From Hybos culiciformis (lineage: Eukaryota > Arthropoda > Insecta > Diptera > Hybotidae): DNA of 64,000 nucleotides. Under the pieces are notes generated by a model, which saw only the letters and a list, made by a program, of their open reading frames with translations, searched no databases and was not told the origin of the DNA. Positions 24,196-35,000 of this stretch are shown one piece after another (within the stretch, counting starts at the first letter, position 1; each line of letters opens with the position of its first letter). The position numbers and the translations under genes were made by a program. The stretch covers positions 1 through 64,000 of the forward strand of contig CAXFZM010000243.1 in NCBI GenBank assembly GCA_964007475.1, given 5' to 3'.

Positions 24196-26131
24196 ACCAG
24201 CCCAAGGTCAACATTTTATGTGTTAAAGTTAGGGGGTTTGCTCACCTTATCGTTTATTTCTCCGGATCTAGAAACCCCATTTTCATAAAAATTGCACCAA
24301 AAGAAGCGTAAGTTCTAGACCTTTAATTCAAGCCAAAAACGGAGGTTCTCCGAGGTCTGGAGCCGGAGTAATGAACAAAAAACCAGCCCAAAGTCAACAT
24401 TTTAGGTGTTAAAGTTAGGGGGTTTGCTCACCTTATCGTTTATTTCTCCGGATCTAGAAAACCGATTTTCATAAAAATTGCACAGAAAGAAGCGTAATTT
24501 CTAGACCTTTAGTTTAAGCCAAAAAAGGATGTCCGCCGAAGTCTGGAGCCGGAGTAATGCACAAAAAACCAGCCCAAAGTCAACATTTTATGTGTTAAAG
24601 TTAGGGGGTTTGCTCACCTTATCGTTTATTTCTCCGGATCTAGAAAACCGATTTTCATAAAAATTGCACAGAAAGAAGCGTAATTTCTAGACCTTTAATT
24701 TAAGCCAAAAACGGAGGTTCTCCGAGGTCTGGAGCCGGAGTAATGAACAAAAAACCAGCCCAAAGTCAACATTTTAGGTGTTAAAGTTAGGGGGTTTGCT
24801 CACCTTATCGTTTATTTCTCCGGATCTAGAAAACCGATTTTCATAAAAATTGCACAGAAAGAAGCGTAATTTCTAGACCTTTAATTTAAGCCAAAAACGG
24901 AGGTTCTGCGAGGTCTGGAGCCGGAGTAATGAACAAGAAACCAGCCCAAGGTCAACATTTTATGTGTTAAAGTTAGGGGGTTTGCTCACCTTATCGTTTA
25001 TTTCTCCGGATCTAGAAACCCCATTTTCATAAAAATTGCACCAAAAGAAGCGTAAGTTCTAGACCTTTAATTTAAGCCAAAAACGGAGGTTCTCCGAGGT
25101 CTGGAGCCGGAGTAATGAACAAAAAACCAGCCCAAAGTCAACATTTTAGGTGTTAAAGTTAGGGGGTTTGCTCACCTTATCGTTTATTTCTCCGGATCTA
25201 GAAAACCGATTTTCATAAAAATTGCACAGAAAGAAGCGTAATTTCTAGACCTTTAATTTAAGCCAAAAACGGAGGTTCTGCGAGGTCTGGAGCCGGAGTA
25301 ATGAACAAGAAACCAGCCCAAGGTCAACATTTTATGTGTTAAAGTTAGGGGGTTTGCTCACCTTATCGTTTATTTCTCCGGATCTAGAAACCCCATTTTC
25401 ATAAAAATTGCACCAAAAGAAGCGTAAGTTCTAGACCTTTAATTTAAGCCAAAAACGGAGGTTCTCCGAGGTCTGGAGCCGGAGTAATGAACAAAAAACC
25501 AGCCCAAAGTCAACATTTTAGGTGTTAAAGTTAGGGGGTTTGCTCACCTTATCGTTTATTTCTCCGGATCTAGAAAACCGATTTTCATAAAAATTGCACA
25601 GAAAGAAGCGTAATTTCTAGACCTTTAATTTAAGCCAAAAACGGAGGTTCTCCGAGGTCTGGAGCCGGAGTAATGAACAAAAAACCAGCCCAAAGTCAAC
25701 ATTTTAGGTGTTAAAGTTAGGGGGTTTGCTCACCTTATCGTTTATTTCTCCGGATCTAGAAAACCGATTTTCATAAAAATTGCACAGAAAGAAGCGTAAT
25801 TTCTAGACCTTTAATTTAAGCCAAAAACGGAGGTCCGCCGAAGTCTGGAGCCGGAGTAATGAACAAAAAACCAGCCCAAAGTCAACATTTTATGTGTTAA
25901 AGTTAGGGGGTTTGCTCACCTTATCGTTTACTTCTCCGGATCTAGAAAACCGATTTTCATAAAAATTGCACAGAAAGAAGCGTAATTTCTAGACCTTTAG
26001 TTTAAGCCAAAAAAGGAGGTCCGCCGAAGTCTGGAGCCGGAGTAATGAACAAAAAACCAGCCCAAAGTCAACATTTTATGTGTTAAAGTTAGGGGGTTTG
26101 CTCACCTTATCGTTTATTTCTCCGGATCTAG
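24196..26131. repeat. Spacer between HOR copies B and C, shuffled HOR pieces
   Basis: Satellite only. Runs through AATTCAAGCC, GGATGTCCGCC with AATGCAC (about 24,527), two TTCTGCG monomers of the ACAAG family (24,906 and about 25,269, two monomers apart), ATTTTAGGTG monomers, a CCGCCGAAG with TTTACTTCTCC monomer, and a hybrid monomer near 26,050-26,135 that starts with AACAAAAAACC and ends with AACCCGATTTTC. The hybrid is the left junction of copy C. Confidence 0.7.
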
Positions 26132-29100
26132 AAACCCGATTTTCATAAAAATTGCACCAAAAGAAGCGTAAGTTCTAGACCTTTAATTTAAGCCAAAAAC
26201 GGAGGTTCTCCGAGGTCTAGAGCCGGAGTAATGAACAAAAAACCAGCCCAAAGTCAACATTTTATGTGTTAAAGTTAGGGGGTTTGCTCACCTTATCGTT
26301 TACTTCTCCGGATCTAGAAAACCGATTTTCATAAAAATTGCACAGAAAGAAGCGTAATTTCTAGACCTTTAGTTTAAGCCAAAAAAGGAGGTCCGCCGAA
26401 GTCTGGAGCCGGAGTAATGAACAAAAAACCAGCCCAAAGTCAACATTTTATGTGTTAAAGTTAGGGGGTTTGCTCACCTTATCGTTTATTTCTCCGGATC
26501 TAGAAAACTGATTTTCATAAAAATTGCACAGAAAGAAGCGTAATTTCTAGACCTTTAATTTAAGCCAAAAACGGAGGTTCTCCGAGGTCTGGAGCCGGAG
26601 TAATGAACAAAAAACCAGCCAAAAGTCAACATTTTAGGTGTTAAAGTTAGGGGGTTTGCTCACCTTATCGTTTATTTCTCCGGATCTAGAAAACCGATTT
26701 TCATAAAAATTGCACAGAAAGAAGCGTAATTTCTAGACCTTTAGTTTAAGCCAAAAAAGGATGTCCGCCGAAGTCTGGAGCCGGAGTAATGCACAAAAAA
26801 CCAGCCCAAAGTCAACATTTTATGTGTTAAAGTTAGGGGGTTTGCTCACCTTATCGTTTATTTCTCCGGATCTAGAAAACCGATTTTCATAAAAATTGCA
26901 CAGAAAGAAGCGTAATTTCTAGACCTTTAATTTAAGCCAAAAACGGAGGTTCTCCGAGGTCTGGAGCCGGAGTAATGAACAAAAAACCAGCCCAAAGTCA
27001 ACATTTTAGGTGTTAAAGTTAGGGGGTTTGCTCACCTTATCGTTTATTTCTCCGGATCTAGAAAACCGATTTTCATAAAAATTGCACAGAAAGAAGCGTA
27101 ATTTCTAGACCTTTAATTTAAGCCAAAAACGGAGGTTCTGCGAGGTCTGGAGCCGGAGTAATGAACAAGAAACCAGCCCAAGGTCAACATTTTATGTGTT
27201 AAAGTTAGGGGGTTTGCTCACCTTATCGTTTATTTCTCCGGATCTAGAAACCCCATTTTCATAAAAATTGCACCAAAAGAAGCGTAAGTTCTAGACCTTT
27301 AATTTAAGCCAAAAACGGAGGTTCTCCGAGGTCTGGAGCCGGAGTAATGAACAAAAAACCAGCCCAAAGTCAACATTTTAGGTGTTAAAGTTAGGGGGTT
27401 TGCTCACCTTATCGTTTATTTCTCCGGATCTAGAAAACCGATTTTCATAAAAATTGCACAGAAAGAAGCGTAATTTCTAGACCTTTAATTTAAGCCAAAA
27501 ACGGAAGTTCTCCGAGGTCTGGAGCCGGAGTAATGAACAAAAAACCAGCCCAAAGTCAACATTTTAGGTGTTAAAGTTAGGGGGTTTGCTCACCTTATCG
27601 TTTATTTCTCCGGATCTAGAAAACCGATTTTCATAAAAATTGCACAGAAAGAAGCGTAATTTCTAGACCTTTAATTTAAGCCAAAAACGGAGGTCCGCCG
27701 AAGTCTGGAGCCGGAGTAATGAACAAAAAACCAGCCCAAAGTCAACATTTTATGTGTTAAAGTTAGGGGGTTTGCTCACCTTATCGTTTACTTCTCCGGA
27801 TCTAGAAAACCGATTTTCATAAAAATTGCACAGAAAGAAGCGTAATTTCTAGACCTTTAGTTTAAGCCAAAAAAGGAGGTCCGCCGAAGTCTGGAGCCGG
27901 AGTAATGAACAAAAAACCAGCCCAAAGTCAACATTTTATGTGTTAAAGTTAGGGGGTTTGCTCACCTTATCGTTTATTTCTCCGGATCTAGAAAACCGAT
28001 TTTCATAAAAATTGCATAGAAAGAAGCGTAATTTCTAGACCTTTAATTTAAGCCAAAAACGGAGGTTCTCCGAGGTCTGGAGCCGGAGTAATGAACAAGA
28101 AACCAGCCCAAGGTCAACATTTTATGTGTTAAAGTTAGGGGGTTTGCTCACCTTATCGTTTATTTCTCCGGATCTAGAAACCCCATTTTCATAAAAATTG
28201 CACCAAAAGAAGCGTAAGTTCTAGACCTTTAATTCAAGCCAAAAACGGAGGTTCTCCGAGGTCTGGAGCCGGAGTAATGAACAAAAAACCAGCCCAAAGT
28301 CAACATTTTAGGTGTTAAAGTTAGGGGGTTTGCTCACCTTATCGTTTATTTCTCCGGATCTAGAAAACCGATTTTTATAAAAATTGCACAGAAAGAAGCG
28401 TAATTTCTAGACCTTTAATTTAAGCCAAAAACGGAAGTTGTCCGAGGTCTGGAGCCGGAGTAATGAAGAAAAAACCAGCCCAAAGTCAACATTTTATGTG
28501 TTAAAGTTAGGGGGTTTGCTCACCTTATCGTTTATTTCTCCGGATCTAGAAAACCGATTTTCATAAAAATTGCACAGAAAGAAGCGTAATTTCTAGACCT
28601 TTAATTTAAGCCAAAAACGGAGGTCCGCCGAAGTCTGGAGCCGGAGTAATGAACAAAAAACCAGCCCAAAGTCAACATTTTATGTGTTAAAGTTAGGGGG
28701 TTTGCTCACCTTATCGTTTACTTCTCCGGATCTAGAAAACCGATTTTCATAAAAATTGCACAGAAAGAAGCGTAATTTCTAGACCTTTAGTTTAAGCCAA
28801 AAAAGGAGGTCCGCCGAAGTCTGGAGCCGGAGTAATGAACAAAAAACCAGCCCAAAGTCAACATTTTATGTGTTAAAGTTAGGGGGTTTGCTCACCTTAT
28901 CGTTTATTTCTCCGGATCTAGAAAACCGATTTTCATAAAAATTGCATAGAAAGAAGCGTAATTTCTAGACCTTTAATTTAAGCCAAAAACGGAGGTTCTC
29001 CGAGGTCTGGAGCCGGAGTAATGAACAAGAAACCAGCCCAAGGTCAACATTTTATGTGTTAAAGTTAGGGGGTTTGCTCACCTTATCGTTTATTTCTCCG

Positions 29101-29302
29101 GATCTAGAAACCCCATTTTCATAAAAATTGCACCAAAAGAAGCGTAAGTTCTAGACCTTTAATTCAAGCCAAAAACGGAGGTTCTCCGAGGTCTGGAGCC
29201 GGAGTAATGAACAAAAAACCAGCCCAAAGTCAACATTTTAGGTGTTAAAGTTAGGGGGTTTGCTCACCTTATCGTTTATTTCTCCGGATCTAGAAAACCG
29301 AT
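26132..29302. repeat. 17-monomer HOR, copy C
   Basis: Matches copy B at +5,394 bp, exactly 29 monomers: GGATGTCCGCC (26,760), TTCTGCG (about 27,138), GCATAGAAAG (28,014), GAAGTTGTCC (28,432). A private change, GGAAGTTCTCC at 27,503, replaces GGAGGTTCTCC of copy B and reappears at 31,380, which shows that the following 3,877-bp duplication copied this version and not A or B. The match ends at about 29,303, after which the TTTCTTTGGATC module follows. Confidence 0.8.
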
Positions 29303-30057
29303 TTTCATAAAAATTGCACAGAAAGAAGCGTAATTTCTAGACCTTTAAATTAAGCCAAAAACGGAGGTTCTCCGAGGTCTGGAGCCGGAGTAATGAACAA
29401 AAAACCAGCCCAAAGTCAACATTTTATGTGTTAAAGTTAGGGGGTTTGCTCACCTTATCGTTTATTTCTTTGGATCTAGAAAACCGATTTTCATAAAAAT
29501 TGCACAGAAAGAAGCGTAATTTCTAGACCTTTAATTTAAGCCAAAAACGGAGGTTTTCCGAGGTCTAGAGCCGGAGTAATGAACAAAAAACCAGCCCAAA
29601 GTCAACTTTTTATGTGTTAAAGTTAGGGGGTTTGCTCACCTTATCGTTTATTTCTCCGGATCTAGAAAACCGATTTTCATAAAAATTGCACAGAAAGAAG
29701 CGTAATTTCTAGACCTTTAGTTTAAGCCAAAAAAGGAGGTCCGCCGAAGTCTGGAGCCGGAGTAATGAACAAAAAACCAGCCCAAAGTCAACATTTTATG
29801 TGTTAAAGTTAGGGGGTTTGCTCACCTTATCGTTTGTTTCTCTGGATCTAGAAAACCGATTTTCATAAAAATTGCTTAGAAAGAAGCGTAATTTCTAGAC
29901 CTTTAATTTAAGCTAAAAACGGAGGTCCGCCGAAGTCTGGAGCCGGAGTAATGAACAAAAAACCAGCCCAAAGTCAACATTTTATGTGTTAAAGTTAGGG
30001 GGTTTGCTCACCTTATCGTTTATTTCTCTGGATCTAGAAAACCGATTTTCATAAAAA

Positions 30058-30080
30058 TTGCACAGAAAGCCAAAAACGGA
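30058..30080. repeat. 29-bp deletion junction, copy 3
   Basis: Same CACAGAAAG-to-CCAAAAACGG joint as at 12,645, preceded by a GCTTAGAAAG monomer and a TTTCTCTGG monomer as there. Its context therefore comes from the 12-14 kb module, relocated as a block. Confidence 0.9.
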
Positions 30081-31204
30081 GGTTCTCCGAGGTCTAGAGC
30101 CGGAGTAATGAACAAAAAACCAGCCCAAAGTCAACATTTTATGTGTTAAAGTTAGGGGGTTTGCTCACCTTATCGTTTACTTCTCCGGATCTAGAAAACC
30201 GATTTTCATAAAAATTGCACAGAAAGAAGCGTAATTTCTAGACCTTTAGTTTAAGCCAAAAAAGGAGGTCCGCCGAAGTCTGGAGCCGGAGTAATGAACA
30301 AAAAACCAGCCCAAAGTCAACATTTTATGTGTTAAAGTTAGGGGGTTTGCTCACCTTATCGTTTATTTCTCCGGATCTAGAAAACTGATTTTCATAAAAA
30401 TTGCACAGAAAGAGGCGTAATTTCTAGACCTTTAATTTAAGCCAAAAACGGAGGTTCTCCGAGGTCTGGAGCCGGAGTAATGAACAAAAAACCAGCCAAA
30501 AGTCAACATTTTAGGTGTTAAAGTTAGGGGGTTTGCTCACCTTATCGTTTATTTCTCCGGATCTAGAAAACCGATTTTCATAAAAATTGCACAGAAAGAA
30601 GCGTAATTTCTAGACCTTTAATTTAAGCCAAAAACGGAGGTCCGCCGAAGTCTGGAGCCGGAGTAATGAACAAAAAACCAGCCCAAAGTCAACATTTTAT
30701 TTGTTAAAGTTAGGGGGTTTGCTCACCTTATCGTTTACTTCTCCGGATCTAGAAAACCGATTTTCATTAAAATTGCACAGAAAGAAGCGTAATTTCTAGA
30801 CCTTTAGTTTAAGCCAAAAAAGGAGGTCCGCCGAAGTCTGGAGCCGGAGTAATGAACAAAAAACCAGCCCAAAGTCAACATTTTATGTGTTAAAGTTAGG
30901 GGGTTTGCTCACCTTATCGTTTATTTCTCCGGATCTAGAAAACCGATTTTCATAAAAATTGCACAGAAAGAAGCGTAATTTCTAGACCTTTAATTTAAGC
31001 CAAAAACGGAGGTGCTCCGAGGTCTGGAGCCGGAGTAATAAACAAGAAACCAGCCCAAGGTCAACATTTTATGTGTTAAAGTTAGGGGGTTTGCTCACCT
31101 TATCGTTTATTTCTCCGGATCTAGAAACCCGATTTTCATAAAAATTGCACCAAAAGAAGCGTAAGTTCTAGACCTTTAATTTAAGCCAAAAACGGAGGTT
31201 CTCC

Positions 31205-31260
31205 GAGGTCTAGAGCCGGAGTAATGAACAAAAAACCAGCCCAAAGTCAACATTTTAGGT
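31205..31260. repeat. Junction monomer of the 3,877-bp duplication
   Basis: This monomer starts like the one at 35,085 (TTCTCCGAGG then TCTAGAGCC) but switches to ATTTTAGGTG with TTTATTTCTCC, where the others with TCTAGAGCC in this module have ATTTTATGTG with TTTACTTCTCC. The exchange point is confined to the 45 bp between the two markers, in the conserved CCGGAGTAATG to GTCAAC stretch. Confidence 0.8.
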
Positions 31261-33934
31261 GTTAAAGTTAGGGGGTTTGCTCACCTTATCGTTTATTTCT
31301 CCGGATCTAGAAAACCGATTTTCATAAAAATTGCACAGAAAGAAGCGTAATTTCTAGACCTTTAATTTAAGCCAAAAACGGAAGTTCTCCGAGGTCTGGA
31401 GCCGGAGTAATGAACAAAAAACCAGCCCAAAGTCAACATTTTAGGTGTTAAAGTTAGGGGGTTTGCTCACCTTATCGTTTATTTCTCCGGATCTAGAAAA
31501 CCGATTTTCATAAAAATTGCACAGAAAGAAGCGTAATTTCTAGACCTTTAATTTAAGCCAAAAACGGAGGTCCGCCGAAGTCTGGAGCCGGAGTAATGAA
31601 CAAAAAACCAGCCCAAAGTCAACATTTTATGTGTTAAAGTTAGGGGGTTTGCTCACCTTATCGTTTACTTCTCCGGATCTAGAAAACCGATTTTCATAAA
31701 AATTGCACAGAAAGAAGCGTAATTTCTAGACCTTTAGTTTAAGCCAAAAAAGGAGGTCCGCCGAAGTCTGGAGCCGGAGTAATGAACAAAAAACCAGCCC
31801 AAAGTCAACATTTTATGTGTTAAAGTTAGGGGGTTTGCTCACCTTATCGTTTATTTCTCCGGATCTAGAAAACCGATTTTCATAAAAATTGCATAGAAAG
31901 AAGCGTAATTTCTAGACCTTTAATTTAAGCCAAAAACGGAGGTTCTCCGAGGTCTGGAGCCGGAGTAATGAACAAGAAACCAGCCCAAGGTCAACATTTT
32001 ATGTGTTAAAGTTAGGGGGTTTGCTCACCTTATCGTTTATTTCTCCGGATCTAGAAACCCCATTTTCATAAAAATTGCACCAAAAGAAGCGTAAGTTCTA
32101 GACCTTTAATTCAAGCCAAAAACGGAGGTTCTCCGAGGTCTGGAGCCGGAGTAATGAACAAAAAACCAGCCCAAAGTCAACATTTTAGGTGTTAAAGTTA
32201 GGGGGTTTGCTCACCTTATCGTTTATTTCTCCGGATCTAGAAAACCGATTTTTATAAAAATTGCACAGAAAGAAGCGTAATTTCTAGACCTTTAATTTAA
32301 GCCAAAAACGGAAGTTGTCCGAGGTCTGGAGCCGGAGTAATGAAGAAAAAACCAGCCCAAAGTCAACATTTTATGTGTTAAAGTTAGGGGGTTTGCTCAC
32401 CTTATCGTTTATTTCTCCGGATCTAGAAAACCGATTTTCATAAAAATTGCACAGAAAGAAGCGTAATTTCTAGACCTTTAATTTAAGCCAAAAACGGAGG
32501 TCCGCCGAAGTCTGGAGCCGGAGTAATGAACAAAAAACCAGCCCAAAGTCAACATTTTATGTGTTAAAGTTAGGGGGTTTGCTCACCTTATCGTTTACTT
32601 CTCCGGATCTAGAAAACCGATTTTCATAAAAATTGCACAGAAAGAAGCGTAATTTCTAGACCTTTAGTTTAAGCCAAAAAAGGAGGTCCGCCGAAGTCTG
32701 GAGCCGGAGTAATGAACAAAAAACCAGCCCAAAGTCAACATTTTATGTGTTAAAGTTAGGGGGTTTGCTCACCTTATCGTTTATTTCTCCGGATCTAGAA
32801 AACCGATTTTCATAAAAATTGCATAGAAAGAAGCGTAATTTCTAGACCTTTAATTTAAGCCAAAAACGGAGGTTCTCCGAGGTCTGGAGCCGGAGTAATG
32901 AACAAGAAACCAGCCCAAGGTCAACATTTTATGTGTTAAAGTTAGGGGGTTTGCTCACCTTATCGTTTATTTCTCCGGATCTAGAAACCCCATTTTCATA
33001 AAAATTGCACCAAAAGAAGCGTAAGTTCTAGACCTTTAATTCAAGCCAAAAACGGAGGTTCTCCGAGGTCTGGAGCCGGAGTAATGAACAAAAAACCAGC
33101 CCAAAGTCAACATTTTAGGTGTTAAAGTTAGGGGGTTTGCTCACCTTATCGTTTATTTCTCCGGATCTAGAAAACCGATTTTCATAAAAATTGCACAGAA
33201 AGAAGCGTAATTTCTAGACCTTTAAATTAAGCCAAAAACGGAGGTTCTCCGAGGTCTGGAGCCGGAGTAATGAACAAAAAACCAGCCCAAAGTCAACATT
33301 TTATGTGTTAAAGTTAGGGGGTTTGCTCACCTTATCGTTTATTTCTTTGGATCTAGAAAACCGATTTTCATAAAAATTGCACAGAAAGAAGCGTAATTTC
33401 TAGACCTTTAATTTAAGCCAAAAACGGAGGTTTTCCGAGGTCTAGAGCCGGAGTAATGAACAAAAAACCAGCCCAAAGTCAACTTTTTATGTGTTAAAGT
33501 TAGGGGGTTTGCTCACCTTATCGTTTATTTCTCCGGATCTAGAAAACCGATTTTCATAAAAATTGCACAGAAAGAAGCGTAATTTCTAGACCTTTAGTTT
33601 AAGCCAAAAAAGGAGGTCCGCCGAAGTCTGGAGCCGGAGTAATGAACAAAAAACCAGCCCAAAGTCAACATTTTATGTGTTAAAGTTAGGGGGTTTGCTC
33701 ACCTTATCGTTTGTTTCTCTGGATCTAGAAAACCGATTTTCATAAAAATTGCTTAGAAAGAAGCGTAATTTCTAGACCTTTAATTTAAGCTAAAAACGGA
33801 GGTCCGCCGAAGTCTGGAGCCGGAGTAATGAACAAAAAACCAGCCCAAAGTCAACATTTTATGTGTTAAAGTTAGGGGGTTTGCTCACCTTATCGTTTAT
33901 TTCTCTGGATCTAGAAAACCGATTTTCATAAAAA

Positions 33935-33957
33935 TTGCACAGAAAGCCAAAAACGGA
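33935..33957. repeat. 29-bp deletion junction, copy 4
   Basis: Exactly 3,877 bp right of copy 3, carried by the tandem duplication. It is the last example in the window; none was seen right of 34 kb. Confidence 0.9.
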
Positions 33958-35000
33958 GGTTCTCCGAGGTCTAGAGCCGGAGTAATGAACAAAAAACCAG
34001 CCCAAAGTCAACATTTTATGTGTTAAAGTTAGGGGGTTTGCTCACCTTATCGTTTACTTCTCCGGATCTAGAAAACCGATTTTCATAAAAATTGCACAGA
34101 AAGAAGCGTAATTTCTAGACCTTTAGTTTAAGCCAAAAAAGGAGGTCCGCCGAAGTCTGGAGCCGGAGTAATGAACAAAAAACCAGCCCAAAGTCAACAT
34201 TTTATGTGTTAAAGTTAGGGGGTTTGCTCACCTTATCGTTTATTTCTCCGGATCTAGAAAACTGATTTTCATAAAAATTGCACAGAAAGAGGCGTAATTT
34301 CTAGACCTTTAATTTAAGCCAAAAACGGAGGTTCTCCGAGGTCTGGAGCCGGAGTAATGAACAAAAAACCAGCCAAAAGTCAACATTTTAGGTGTTAAAG
34401 TTAGGGGGTTTGCTCACCTTATCGTTTATTTCTCCGGATCTAGAAAACCGATTTTCATAAAAATTGCACAGAAAGAAGCGTAATTTCTAGACCTTTAATT
34501 TAAGCCAAAAACGGAGGTCCGCCGAAGTCTGGAGCCGGAGTAATGAACAAAAAACCAGCCCAAAGTCAACATTTTATTTGTTAAAGTTAGGGGGTTTGCT
34601 CACCTTATCGTTTACTTCTCCGGATCTAGAAAACCGATTTTCATTAAAATTGCACAGAAAGAAGCGTAATTTCTAGACCTTTAGTTTAAGCCAAAAAAGG
34701 AGGTCCGCCGAAGTCTGGAGCCGGAGTAATGAACAAAAAACCAGCCCAAAGTCAACATTTTATGTGTTAAAGTTAGGGGGTTTGCTCACCTTATCGTTTA
34801 TTTCTCCGGATCTAGAAAACCGATTTTCATAAAAATTGCACAGAAAGAAGCGTAATTTCTAGACCTTTAATTTAAGCCAAAAACGGAGGTGCTCCGAGGT
34901 CTGGAGCCGGAGTAATAAACAAGAAACCAGCCCAAGGTCAACATTTTATGTGTTAAAGTTAGGGGGTTTGCTCACCTTATCGTTTATTTCTCCGGATCTA

